Below are positions 9,735 to 21,301 of a DNA stretch of 64,000 bases, piece by piece (positions within the stretch are counted from its first letter, which is position 1; the number at the start of each line of letters is the position of its first letter). Under the pieces are notes generated by a model, which was not told the origin of the DNA, made no database searches, and saw only the letters and a program-made list of their open reading frames with translations. A program made the position numbers and the translations under genes. The stretch is from Capra hircus (lineage: Eukaryota > Chordata > Mammalia > Artiodactyla > Bovidae), in the NCBI RefSeq assembly GCF_001704415.2, contig NC_030811.1, positions 59,509,591 through 59,573,590 of the forward strand. Direction: 5' to 3'.

Positions 9735-11034
9735 TTCTGTATGTTCTACAATTGCACTCATCTCACACGCTAGTAAAGTAACGCTCAAAATTCTCCAAGC
9801 CAGGCTTCAGCAATACGTGAACCGTGAACTTTCAGATATTCAAGCTGGTTTTACAAAAGGCAGAGGAACCAGGGATCAAATAGCCAACATCCACTGGATC
9901 ATCGAAAAAGCAAGAGAGTTCCAGAAAAACATCTATTTCTGCTTTATTGACTATGCCAAAGCCTTTGTGCCAAAGCCTCTGACTGAGCACAATAAACTGT
10001 GGAAAATTCTTTGAGAGATGGGAATACCAGACCACCTGACCTGCCTCTTGAGAAACCTATATGCAGGTCAGGAAGCAACAGTTAGAACTGGACATGGAAC
10101 AACAGACTGGTTCCAAATAGGAAAAGGAGTACGTCAAGGCTGTATATTGTCACCCTGCTTATTTAACTTATATGCAGAGTACATCATGAGAAATGTTGGC
10201 CTGGAAGAAACACAAGCTGGAATTAAGATTGCCGGGAGAAATATCAATAACCTCAGATATGCAGATGACACCACCCTTATGGCAGAAAGTGAAGAAGAAC
10301 TAAAGAGCCTCTTGATGAAAGTGAAAGAGGAGAGTGAAAAAGTTGGCTTAAAGCTCAACATTCGGAAAGCTAAGTTCATGGCATCTGGTCCCATCACTTC
10401 GTGGGAAGTAGATGGAGAAACAGTGGAAACAGTGTCAGACTTTATTTTTGGGGGCTCCAAAATCACTGCAGATGGTGACTGCAGCCATGAAATTAAAAGA
10501 CGCTTACTCCTTGGAAGAAAAGTTATGACCAAGCTAAATAACATATTAAAAAGCAGAGATATAACTTTGCCAACAAAGGTCCGTCTAGTCAAGGGTATGG
10601 TTTTTCCAGTGGTCATGTATGGATGTGAGAGTTGGACTGTGAAGAAAGCTGAGCACTAGAAAACTGATGCTTTTGAAGTGTAGTGTTGGAGAAGACTCTT
10701 GAGAGTCCCTTGGACTGCAAGGAGATCCAACCAGTCCATTCTAAAGGAGATCAGTCCTGGGTGTTCATTGGAAGGACTGATGCTGAAGCTGAAACTCCAG
10801 TACTTTGGCCACCTCATGCGAAGAGCTGACTCATTGGAAAAGACTCTGATGCTGGGAGGGATGGGGGCAGGAGGAGAAGGGGACGACAGGATGAGATGGC
10901 TGGATGGCATCACCGACTCGATGGACATGAGTTTGAGTGAACTCCGGGAGTTGGTGATGGACAGGGAGGCCTGGCGTGCTGCAATTCATGGGGTCGCTAA
11001 GAGTTGGACATAACTGAGCGACTGAACTGAACTG
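9735..11034 (+). mobile_element. BovB LINE, 5'-truncated, inserted into an L2
   Basis: A 13-bp TSD ATTATGTTCTATG lies at 9722-9734 and 11035-11047. BovB homology begins near 9748; the 13 bp before it are filler made of repeats of the target word ATGTTCT. The 3' end is ACTGAGCGACTGAACTGAAC. The reverse-transcriptase frame runs from 9817 to 11013 in one frame with only three nonsense codons: TGA at 10015, TAG at 10657 and TAG at 10681. Confidence 0.94.
9817..11013 (+). pseudogene. BovB reverse-transcriptase pseudogene
   Basis: Motifs in order: FIDYAKAF (catalytic block A), GVRQGCILSPCLFNLYAEYI (block B), LRYADDTTLMA (block C, YADD intact), then the C-terminal CESWTVKKAE and MRWLDGITDSMDM segments. 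Block A is followed by a 9-bp in-frame duplication near 9967 that replaces DCVDHNK. Three in-frame stops and the missing endonuclease domain make it non-functional. Confidence 0.9.
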
Positions 11035-11047
11035 ATTATGTTCTATG

Positions 11048-11290
11048 CACTGTTCTAGGCATCTGGATTATACTGGCAAGTGAAAAAGACAAAGACCCCT
11101 GCCCCTGTATCACTGACATCCTGGGAGGGGAAAAAAAAACCCACTAAACATCACGCATAAGCAAATTATAGAGGATGCTAGAAGACAGTAATTGCTATTT
11201 AAAAAAAAGAGGAGACATGGGAAGTAGAATCAGAGTTGTCAGAGCAAGAACTATTGAAAAAGTGAATGTGAGCAAAGACTTGAAGTTGTG
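11048..11290 (-). repeat. L2 fragment (BovB target)
   Basis: TGTTCTATGCACTGTTCTAGGCATCTGG and the following 'ggcaagtgaaaaagacaaagaccc' region match the L2 3' region in reverse orientation; it continues to the left of the BovB TSD. Confidence 0.5.
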
Positions 11291-11421
11291 GAAAAAAATA
11301 GTTGAATTATTTATGTCTACAAGCCTTGCAGTGATACACAGCAATCTCACATTCCTCATCCTGCCTGTTTCTCCATTTTGAGAGGCAATTAATTTCAACC
11401 TTATTTGGCTGAGCCTTTAAA

Positions 11422-11697
11422 ATATTTTTAAAATTATTTATATAGTTTTGGTTGCGCTGGGTCTTTGTAACTGTGTTCAGACTTTCCCTAGTTGCAGCCA
11501 GTGGGGCCTACTCTTTGCTGTGGAGCAGAGGCTCTAGGCACATGAGCTTCGGTAGTTTTGGCTCCGCGGGCTCTGTAGTTGTGGCACAGAGGCTTAGTTG
11601 CTCCGTGACGTGTGGAATCTTCCCAGAAGAGGGATTGAACCCATGTGGCCTGCATTGGCAGGTGGATTCTTATCCACTGTACCACCAGGGAAGTCCC
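11422..11697 (-). mobile_element. CHR-type tRNA SINE, long form
   Basis: It starts TTTTGGTTGCGCTGGGTCTT and runs through CTGTAGTTGTGGCACAGAGG to the reversed tRNA head TACCACCAGGGAAGTCCC. It is full length. Confidence 0.8.
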
Positions 11698-12670
11698 TGG
11701 CTGAGTATTTCTGTATTTTCTTCCTTATTTCTAAATAAAATACTTCCAAGGCTACTCCTTGATTTTCAGTCTTTGGCATTATCTACTCGCATCCCACTAT
11801 CAAGAAGCTTCAGCTATTTACAGCGGATCTATGGTTGCTTTTTCTTCTCTTCACAGCTCTTTTATTTCCCTGGAGTTAATAGCTGCTTTTGTTTCTCTGC
11901 TTAATGTTCTGAAGTATTTAAATCAATTTACCCTTAAACCTTTTTATAAATATTTGGTCTCCTTTCAATATGCTCTGATATATCATATAATTTAGTAATT
12001 GCATCTTCTTGTGGAATTCTCTCCTGAAACCTCTTGACCTGCTTAATCTGGACTTGTTACTCTCTCACCCTGGGGTGCAGCAATGTCCTGGGAGCTCCCT
12101 TCTTTATCCTCCTGGGGGTTTTCTTCACCTCTTTCTGATTTATTGGATATCTCATTTCCTGGAAGGCCACATTTTTCTTATTTTTGATGAAGCATACTTT
12201 TAAATATTATGTTTGAAGGCTGTGTGGGAAGTAAAATTATTATTAGCATTTGTATATCTGAAACTGTTTTTACTTTTTGACTTGGTGAGGTGTAGGGTGG
12301 TGAGGTATTATTGGTGAGATGGAAGGTGGGCCCAGAATCACAGCCTGTCACACCATAAGTACAAACACAAATAGGGTTAATAGGACTTACTGGGGGAAAA
12401 ATTCAAATAGAGAAGAAGCAGCATTCATTTGGTTTCTGAACTCTCATTATCTCATAAAAAGGTGTCTCCGACAGTACATAGCTAGACTAGCACATCTATA
12501 TATTTTAAGAGAAAGAAAACTCTTGAGTATATAAATCATTAAGTAATTGCAATAATAATAGATTTCTGGGATAGGTAATTGGTTTGTTAAAAAGGAGGAG
12601 TCCCTTGGCTTCTTGCTAAGCTACCAATAGGAAGAAGGAAATGGGCTTCTAGGACCATCAGAGTTTGCTC
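11698..12670. other. Intronic sequence, no recognised feature
   Basis: AT-rich; no exon with proper splice sites and no repeat recognised. Confidence 0.45.
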
Positions 12671-12679
12671 ACTGGCCAA

Positions 12680-13805
12680 TGTGGTGGATTTAAGAATGGC
12701 TTCATACCCTTAAATCCTACCCTTAAATCTTGGCTGTCGTGTTACTTCTTTCACCAATAAGATGTGGTGGAAGTGACACTCTGCCAGTTTTGGCTTGGCT
12801 TTTAAGATTCTTAGCAACTCTAGTCTCTTAGAGCCCTGGTCCACCATCTGAGAAGTCTATCTTTCTGGAGACATCATGAAAAAAAGCCTTATAGTGGAAG
12901 CAACCAAGATGTCCTTCAATAGGTGAATAGACAAATGAACCAGGTCTATCCATACGGTAGACTATTAGTCACAGTACAAAGAAGTGAGCTATCATGGCAT
13001 GAAAAGCCAGAGATAACTTAAGTGCATACTGCAGAGTAAGAGAAGCCAATCTGAAAAGGCTACACACTGCGTAATTCCAACTACGTGACATTCTGGAAAA
13101 GGCAAAATATAGAGACAGTAAAAAAAAAAAAAAAAAAAAAAGGTGGTTTCCAGGGGTTATGAGGAGAGAGGGGAAGATTAACAGGTAGAGCACAAGGGCT
13201 TTTTAGGGCTGTGAAACTAGTCTGTATAATATTGTAATGGTGAATATATGTCATTACACATTTGTCAAAACTCACAGAAAGCGCAGCACAAAGAGAAAAC
13301 CCTAATATGAACTATGGACTTCAGTTAATAATACTGTATCAATGTTGACTCTTCATTTATAACAAATGTACCATACTAATGCAAGTTGTTAATAATAGGG
13401 GGAATTGAGAAGATGAGGCATACATGGGAACTCTCAGTACTTTCTGCTCAATTTTTTCTGTAAACCTAAAATTGCTCAAAAAATTAAAATCTATTAAAAA
13501 AAAAAAAAAAGCCCTACCTGGAAAGGAAGAGAGGCCCAGCTATATCCAGCTTTCTGGTTACCCCTTCTCAGGCACTCCTTTACATGAATGAAACCATCTT
13601 GGACCCTCCAGCCCAGCACCAAGTGAATACCGTCAAGTGTCTATGGTTAGTGCCACATGGAGAGGAAGAATTGGCCAGTCAAATTCTGCCTAAATTCCTG
13701 AATTTCTCACAGTCCCAAACTGTGGGATATAATAATGACTTGTTTTAAGCCACTGAGGTTTGGAGTACTTTGTTACACAACAACAGATACCCAGAAAGGA
13801 TGCGT
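12680..13805 (+). repeat. MLT1-like LTR, split by an L1
   Basis: The left part (to 12888) has CACCAATAAGATGTGGTGGA and AAGTGACACTCTGCCAG. The right part (13514 onward) ends TGTTTTAAGCCACTGAGGTT and the TTTGTTACACAACAACAGAT type of end. These are hallmarks of the ancient MaLR LTRs. An L1 with its own TSD separates the halves. Confidence 0.6.
12889..13503 (+). mobile_element. Old L1 (L1MB-like) 3' end
   Basis: It contains GTCCTTCAATAGGTGAATAG, ATTCTGGAAAAGGCAAAATA, CATTTGTCAAAACTCACAGA and a terminal A-tail. AAAAAAAGCC at 12879-12888 and 13504-13513 is a plausible TSD. An internal A-run (13121-13141) interrupts the 3' UTR. Confidence 0.7.
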
Positions 13806-14239
13806 ATAGAATTCTAGGTTAATTTCATTTTCCCTCAGAAGTTTGAAGGAATCAGTTCATTGGCTCATGGCCTCCTAGTGTTGTCTGAAGTTACTCTGTT
13901 ACTCTCAATCCTTTAAGAATCTGGGTAACGTCCATTCTAAGTGTTCTGAAGCATCATGATGATAGGCTTGGCGTGGTTTTATTTTCATTCAGTGTCCATT
14001 TGATGGACCCTTTCAACCTGGAAATTCATGTCACTCAGTTCTGAGATATGTTCTTGAATTATTCCACTGATGATTTTTTTCCTTTCTCAGAACTCCTGTT
14101 ATTTAGGTATCGGGTCACCTAGTCTGGTTCTCTGATTTTTCCTAGTTTTTCTGTCCTATTTTGTATCTCTTCGTCTTCTACTCTATTTTCTGGATAATAT
14201 CCTCAACTTGATTTTTTTCAATACATCTATGAAAATCTT

Positions 14240-14581
14240 GAGAGTCCCTTGGACTGCAAGGAGATCCAACCAGTCCATTCTGAAGGAGACCAGCCCTGGG
14301 ATTTCTTTGGAGGAAATGATGCTGAAGCTGAAACTCCAGTACTTTGGCCGCCACATGCAAAGAGTTGACTCATTGAAAAAGACTCTGATGCTGCGAGGGA
14401 TTGGGGGCAGGAGGAGAAGGGGATGACAGAGGATGAGATGGCTGGATGGCATCACTGACTCGATGGACGTGAGTCTGAGTGAACTCCGGGAGATGGTGAT
14501 GGACAGGGAGGCCTGGCGTGCTGCGATTCATGGGGTCGCACAGAGTCGGACATGACTGAGCGACTGAACTGAACTAAACTG
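14240..14581 (+). mobile_element. BovB 3'-end insertion
   Basis: It is 342 bp from GAGAGTCCCTTGGACTGCAA to GCGACTGAACTGAACTAAAC with an 11-bp TSD ATGAAAATCTT at 14229-14239 and 14582-14592. Confidence 0.93.
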
Positions 14582-14695
14582 ATGAAAATCTTCCTATGTC
14601 ACTAGTATATTTTATCTTTTTTTGTTACCTGAATTAATATCTCCTCTTGTCTTTTTGAAGATATTCACTTAAATTACTTTTATAAGTGGGATATT

Positions 14696-14733
14696 GTTGT
14701 TGCTGTTCAGTCACCAAATCAGGTCTGACTCTA
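14696..14733 (-). repeat. Short Bov SINE/BovB stub
   Basis: GTTGTTGCTGTTCAGTCACC and then AGGTCTGACTCT match the outer end of a reversed Bov SINE. Only about 38 bp remain. Confidence 0.55.
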
Positions 14734-14870
14734 ATTAGAGTTAAAATTTGTTTTTTTAGAATATAGTTTCTGTCTTCTTGAAGTTATTTTTTTCTTTATT
14801 TTATGTTGTTTTTTACATTTGAAGTTTTTCTAATATATCTGATGATCTTGGGTTGTTGGCTTATGTTTAA

Positions 14871-17170
14871 AAGTGGAAATTAGTTGAATCTTAAAAGTGG
14901 ATTGGAAAGTAGGCCTTCTGGGTGTGGCTTGCTATCTATGGTCCTTGCTAGTGGGTGAGCTGGCTGGGTCTTTCTCAAGGAACCACTGCTGTCAGAGTCT
15001 TGGGGGCTCCTTCCTCTTGGGATGTGCAGGTTCCCCAGAGAAGGGTCTTCTAGTCTCTGGGTTGCCAGCTTTCTGGGGCTAGCAGTGGGTGGACCTTAGA
15101 TTCAGCATGCTTGTGTTTTCATAGGGTGTTCCTTACCACACTTTGTCTGGTGTCTCCCAGTCCAGAAGCTCTTGATCTTGGCATCCCCAGAGAATAAACC
15201 CTAGTCTCATTCAGAATAAGGGAAGGGAAGCTTCTTATCTGAGGATCTTACTACTTCTTCAGTAATCTTCCAACTACCACTTGCTTTTAGCCTCACTTTC
15301 ATTTCTAGAACTACTATATTTAGCCAGTTCCCAAGCCCTTTGGGATTCTGCAGTGTAGACTGATTTACCTCTCAGTCTTCCATCCTCCTAGCTTAGGAGG
15401 CAACTTTCCTGAATCGACTAAGTCAGTTACCACTTGTCCTTGTGTTTCTGGCTTTCAACATTTTGTGATCGGCTCTTTCTGTTCTCTTTGTCCTTGTGGA
15501 CAAATTCATTTCCTGTCATTTTACTGGGGTTCCTCAGGGGAGAGAAGTAAATGCTTTGTTCAATCTGCTATTCTACCCAGAAGCCTGAAATGAATACTTT
15601 ATCCACTGCACCATTTATGGCCTCTGCGTTGACTATTTTATTATATTTCAAAAAAGCAGATGGGAAATGCACATTAGATCTCAGTTCAATGCTAAAATAA
15701 GTTCACAGTCAATAAAGAGGGGTTTTTTCCTTTGGGAAAGTAATTGTTACCAAATTTAGCCAGAAATATATTTTTGACGTCAAAAATAATTTCTAAAAAT
15801 AGAATTTATATACTAAAATACTGTTTTGCTCTTGACCTGCTCATGGAGAGTAAATACTGTGGATATTAATAATATAGGTACAGTTCTAATTCTTTCATTA
15901 CAGAAAGAATATAGACATCTTTACCAATAGCTGAATAGTTCCATTACTATTTCTGACCACAATTACTATTTCTGAATTTTGGAGATGAGGTTTTGTACTA
16001 AGTACTAGAAACTATTTCACTTAATCAAATACACTATTTTCTTTCATCCTCATTCTCAATACATAATCTCCCTTATAAATTTTAGGAATTTAATTTCTCA
16101 TGCAGTGCTCAGGGATTCTAAGAAGATAGAAGGATCAATACAATATGTTGAGAAGCCTGTAATACAATATTTGAGATGCCTATGAATTGAAAAGATTGCT
16201 TAATAGAAAGTTATTTATATACAGGGTCAGTGTAACTTGAATGAATAGGCTAAGCTGAGGATACCATCCATAGTAAGGTTAACTGTGATCACCATTCTGG
16301 TTTCACAACCCCCCTCCGTTTGCTCTCCCCTCTCTTCTTGGACTCAAGTTTCCCATATGATCTTTATTTCTCTATTTTTCCTCTGTTCTACCCAGTCCAA
16401 CATAGGAAAACCCAGTACAATGGGTTAGTAGAAGAGGTGACAGCTTCAGTTCTGCAATTGAGGAGTGTGGAGGAGGAGTGCGGAGAAGCTGTGCTTAAAA
16501 GTTTTTTTTACACCTTCCACACTGTCTAAGATAGGCGTGTCCTTAACATCTAGAGTAGGCTTGAAAGTTCACCATATTAAAGTCCCAGTTTTATCAGCCC
16601 CATCTATTGTAGGGCCTAGGAAGTACAGCCATTTCACTGATACACTAGTCAGATTTTGATTTCTAATACCAACATTCAGAACAGATAAATCTCAGATCTA
16701 CTAGTGGCTTTTCCCAACATGGGTCCAGAAAACACACAAAAACCCACTTTATCTAAGAACCGTCTAAGGACCACCACCCCTATTCCATTTCACTATGACT
16801 GAAAGAAAAACACAACAAGAGAAAGAGTAAAGCCAAGAATAAGCCTCAAGAATAATGCAGACAAATGGGTGGCTTTAAAACTAAAAAATGGTCACATCCT
16901 TTGTTGACTCAGAGCAGAACCTATTTGGAGAGAGGCAACAAAAACAGTTTCCCAAAGGGCTTAGCATATCAGAGGTTTTGGGGATAAACCAAGGATAATA
17001 TTATTGAAGCAAGAGAGATGTATCAAATCCTTATGAAGATTCTGAGTCTATTTCTGAACTCTCATCAGGAGCACAGTCAGTTTGGGTACAAATTCTGAGA
17101 TACTATCAAGCTGAATATCAGGGAGTAAGTCTCACACAAAAACACTGGGGTTTGGAAGGCTAGCAATAGG
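14871..17170. other. Long intronic stretch, no recognised feature
   Basis: Mostly single-copy-looking sequence. I found no AOAH exon, no open frame with splice sites and no repeat I can name. Confidence 0.45.
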
Positions 17171-17476
17171 GTGCTGCTGCTGCTGCTAAGTCGCCTCAAT
17201 TGTGTCCGACTCTGCTAAGTCGCTTCAGTTGTGTCCGACTCTGTGTGACCCTAGAGACGGCAGCCCACCAGGCTCCCCCGTCCCTGGGATTCTCCAGGCA
17301 AGAACACTGGAGTGGGTTGCCATTTCCTTCTCCAATGCATGAAAGTGAAAAGTGAAACTGAAGTCACTCAGTCGTGCCCGACTCTTAGTGACCCCATGGA
17401 CTGCAGCCCACCAGGCTCCTCCATCCATGGGATTTTCCAGGCAAGAGTACTGGAGTGGGATGCCATTGCCTTCTCT
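17171..17476 (-). mobile_element. Bov-A2 SINE (dimeric)
   Basis: Reversed Bov-A2: a CTG run at 17173-17186, two Bov-A monomers (each with TCTCCAGGCAAGAACACTGG-like or TTTTCCAGGCAAGAGTACTG words) joined by GAAAGTGAAAAGTGAAACTG. It contains an internal 29-bp duplication (17184-17212, 17213-17241). AGCAATAG/AGCAACAG may be the TSD. Confidence 0.9.
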
Positions 17477-18250
17477 GAGCAACAGCGTGAGGGAGAGATA
17501 AATGGTAACATCTGATGTGAAGGATTAGGACAGGGGAGTATACAGGGATGAACGTGGATAACTTAGAGACTACACAGACTTTATTCAGGGACCTCTACGA
17601 CTAGGAAGTTTTAAGAAAAGGGTGAATAATTTTCTTTCCAAGTGGTTGAAGGTCAGGCCAGCATGGGGCCAGGGAGATAGATTAAAGAATTTTTTAAATT
17701 CCTTCTAGTTCTTTGATACTAGCCACAGCCCAGAGCACTGTATAAGCCTTAATTCACTGCATCACAGAAGAACCAAGGTTTCAGCCTCAGAGAGAGATAA
17801 ACATGTAGAATATGACTCATTGTGTATTCAGAGAGTCTGGCAATGGGCTAATTATGCAGGGGGAGTTTGCAGGGGTGAGGATGATTGCAGAGGAGGTCCT
17901 AGGAGTTCAGACTTGAAAAGATTAGCAAGACAGCATGATAGATTTTGAATCTGGAGCGGCAAAATAGTACAGGGAAATAGACTTCATGGGCATCATGTTC
18001 AATAATTCATGAGCTGCTATCCTCACACGAAGCTTCTTACCTGTTAACTTTCCACTAAGATTCCTTTCTCTGACCTTCTCTGAGCTGGCAGCATTATAAC
18101 TCTCTCCATCCTTATGTTTGCAGCCTCAGATATGACTCTGGGCCACTGTATCAGGGTAAACATTAAACTGTGATAAAACTGGGGGATTTAAGCCTGTGGA
18201 TATTTATAAGTCCGAAAAGATCACTTGTGGCATAGAAGAAGATTGTTTTA
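17477..18250. other. Intronic sequence, no recognised feature
   Basis: No exon or repeat recognised. Confidence 0.4.
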
Positions 18251-18254
18251 GTAG

Positions 18255-18575
18255 TCTCAACAGTGTTTCTCAAAGGATGCTCTGTACAACACTAGTTTCT
18301 TGAGATGTATCTTTCTCATAAAACATACACACATTACATAGCTCTGTGGTCAAATTAGTTTAGGAAATGTTTCATATTATACCTTGGAGCTAAGCAAAGC
18401 TTTTGGAGCTTATTGAAGGCTCTGATAAACCTTACACTGATTAAACTTGTTTTCCTTTATTTAAATCAGCATTGCCAAAACTTATTTGACCTAGGAATCT
18501 TCTTAAAAATGTGTATAATACCTTTTAACATCTTGTGGAACTAGTGCTTCACAGAACAGGTTTTGAAGAACATTG
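18255..18575. repeat. Possible DNA-transposon relic
   Basis: It starts CAGTGTTTCTCAAAGGATGC and contains ATCTTGTGGAACTAGTGCTT near the other end; these recall hAT-type relics with CAGTGTTTCTCAA ends. Weak. Confidence 0.35.
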
Positions 18576-19157
18576 ATGAATTATCTCTGTGATCTATATT
18601 TGAGCATTATGGCATGGCCTAAAATCTCAAGTTCAGTCAGCTACAAGAATCCTACTAGAAAAATTTGGAGGTTGTACATATTCTTTGATCAATCTAGACT
18701 GCAGTCAAATTATATCATTCCAGACAAAAATTCACATCAATGGTTAATTTCTTCAAATAGCAGATCTTTCCTTTGTTTTATTCTTTCTACTTGACTACTG
18801 AATGGATAATTTTACTTTAAACTTATTTTCTCCAATTTGTTGACTGCAGTTATTTTAATATTGTGATGACTTTTTGCTAATTTCTTGTAGAACATATTTA
18901 TTTTAGAACACACTTAGAAATCCAAGGGCTTAAGTTACACTGATTTATTTTTATATGCATCCCGTTATGCAGCTGGTGATTCAATTCATGCTGTTTATAC
19001 TCCTCCTCCCTTGTCCCTGGCGTTTTCCCTAAAATGTTAATTCCTGCAAATCTGATTTGATTTAGGCAATCTGAGAAATTGCAAGGGAAGGAGGTTTGTA
19101 GATTGTACCACACTCTGCAAATGTAAAGTAATGTCATTATGAACTTACTCAGTGATT
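18576..19157. other. Intronic sequence, no recognised feature
   Basis: AT-rich; nothing recognised. Confidence 0.4.
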
Positions 19158-19380
19158 CTTATTACTGAATACCAACCACAGCGCCACACAAGGTGCCAGG
19201 GGTTCGGGCTTCAGAGAGAAGCAAGCCTGATCCCTGTACTGGAGATGCAGAGTCTGGTGTGGGGTGGGTGGAGTGGTGAGACAGTGAGCAAACACTTATG
19301 ACAAGTGAGATGATACTGGTATTGAAGGAGCAAAACAGGAGCACAGGAGAGAATCATAGAGTCAGATGGGGGTTAGTATG
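19158..19380 (-). repeat. L2-like fragment
   Basis: AAGGTGCCAGGGGTTCGGGC, ATCCCTGTACTGGAGATGCA and GTGAGCAAACACTTATGACA follow the reversed L2 3' layout (size of item, amount carried, 'dispatch' words). Diverged. Confidence 0.45.
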
Positions 19381-19459
19381 AAGATGCTGTCCAAGGAATT
19401 GACTCCTAACTTTGGTTGGTGAAGTACAAACAAGAGTAACTAGATACGACAAAGATGAG

Positions 19460-20135
19460 GCTTAAATGCCTATGAAAAATATTCAAACTCACCCGTAATC
19501 AAGAGGTTACATATGAGAACATATGTAATAAAATTTTTGTTAGATTGGAAAAAATTAAGAAAATGGGCAATATTCAGTATTGACAAAGGTGTGGGGCAAC
19601 AAGTATTCTTATGCAATATTTTGGGGAATGTAAATTGGTGCAGCCCTTTTGGAAAGATTATAATAAATTAAAAATGTATACCTTCTGATCCAGCAACTTA
19701 TTTCCTAAGGACATTCTCACATGTAGTCATAAAGAGAACCATAGGAAATTCATTAGAGAATTAACGAAATTTGTGAGGACTTGGAATTAAGTTGACTGAC
19801 TGTCAACAGGAGAATGAAACAACCATACTATGAAATATCATGCAGAACTGCATCAGAATGGAAAATGCTTCAGGAAGTATTATGGAAGCATTAACTTATA
19901 GTCTGTTATGCACAGTATGATGTCATTTATGCGAAAACCCCAACAAAGCATTTATTTCTTTATGTACAAATACATAGAAAGAGTCTGTTAGGGAACAACA
20001 GTAAATTGATAACAGGGCTTTCTTCTGGGAATGGGAATGAAATTAGGGGAGCGCTTTGATTTTGTTATTACACACCTCAGTATCTTTTGTAAAATAAAAA
20101 TGTGTTCATGGTTTGAATAAATTAATTAAAAAATA
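19460..20135 (+). repeat. Old L1 3' region
   Basis: TGTAAATTGGTGCAGCCCTT, CTTCTGATCCAGCAACTTAT, TGTCAACAGGAGAATGAAAC and a terminal A-rich TAATTAAAAAATAAG are typical of ancient L1 ORF2/3'-UTR sequence. Confidence 0.65.
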
Positions 20136-20439
20136 AGTAGGGTTAAAGGGGACATTGTCTCAGCGCAGAGATTGGTCAGTACAAGGCAGGAAGAGTCCTG
20201 GGCTGGGAGTCAGTCTCCTCAGATGGCCCTTCCTGCCCCACGCCGTGCCTCCAGCGCCTGCACTCCATCCTTCCTGCCTTGTCTCATAGCTGTTCCCGCC
20301 TCTGTCTGCCTTTCTCCCTCTTTTGGCTCTTTCTGTCTCTACAAGCATGTGGTAGGATTTCTCATCTAAAAATGTCTCTCTTATCTCTTATTTCCTATGA
20401 GCTATCACCTCACTTCTCTGCTCCCTTTGATAGTAAAAC

Positions 20440-20790
20440 CTGTTTAGAGTCATGTATGTTCACCTGCATTTACTTCCTTACAACCTGAACCTATTCTCTC
20501 CGATCAGACTTCCATCTCTGCCCCACGAAATGTGTCTGGTCAGAGTGTCACCAAGATCACCATCTGGACACTCAGTGGTTCTTCTCAGGGCTCATCTTCC
20601 TCTCCTTCTCCCACCATCTAGCTTCTGGGCACTTCTCCTTTGGATATACTTTCTTCACTTGGCATCCAGAACACTAGCTGTTTCTTGTTTCCTTTCCCTT
20701 TTAGGGCGGTCCCTTCTCTTCCCTAACCTCTACATGATGGCATCCCCAAGCCACTGTCTTCAGCCACAGTTCTTTTTCACACTCATTCCC
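20440..20790 (+). repeat. L2 LINE fragment (ORF2 region)
   Basis: GTCACCAAGATCACCATCTG, TTCTTCACTTGGCATCCAGA and AACACTAGCTGTTTCTTG resemble the L2 reverse-transcriptase coding region in forward orientation. Confidence 0.5.
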
Positions 20791-20794
20791 TGTA

Positions 20795-21140
20795 ATAACA
20801 GGTCTCAAATTTTTGCTCTCAGGACCACTTTATGTTCTTCAAATTATTGAGGAAATCAGAGAGCTTTTGTTTATGTGAGTTATAGCTGTCAATATTTATA
20901 TACTGGAAATTAAAACTTAAAAGATAGTTTAATTATTCATCATTTAAAATAATAAATCCATTACATATTAACATAAATGAAACATTTGTTTTCTAAGAAC
21001 ATTTTTTTTCCAACTCCTCCCCCAATTAGTGGGAAGAAAGGCATCATTTTACCATTTGGCTAATGTCTTTAATGCCTGACAATAGAAGACAACAGGGTTC
21101 TCAAATCTGCTTCTGCATTTGTCTGTTGCGATGTATTCTT
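20795..21140 (+). repeat. hAT-type DNA transposon relic
   Basis: AGAGCTTTTGTTTATGTGAG, GTTATAGCTGTCAATATTTA and ATCTGCTTCTGCATTTGTCT form a widespread mammalian DNA-transposon sequence. Exact family not determined. Confidence 0.5.
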
Positions 21141-21301
21141 TTAAGGGAACTATATGAAGGAAAGCTTGTCTTAAATATACATTTAGGTGGAAAAGGGAGT
21201 AAAATTTTAATATCCTTTTTAGATAACAATCAATTGCCTTCTTTGATTCTATACCAAAACTCAGCAAGTAGTTATCTCTTAAAAGGCTGATTAATTGCCA
21301 T

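Larger units (their letters stand above)
13806..14870. repeat. Possible old L1-like sequence hosting a BovB
   Basis: Apart from the BovB at 14240-14581, the T/C-rich text (TTCCCTCAGAAGTTTGAAGG, TTCTGAGATATGTTCTTGAA, TATCTCTTCGTCTTC) resembles ancient L1M sequence. The call is weak. Confidence 0.3.

Noticed and set aside
17225..17482. Recurrent MEEPGGLQSMGSQRVGHD-like short peptides across the window
   Set aside because: They are translations of Bov-A SINE bodies in different frames, not conserved small proteins.
20452..20850. A 132-codon plus-strand open frame
   Set aside because: The DNA resembles an L2 reverse-transcriptase region in a different frame; the translated frame itself has no recognisable motif.
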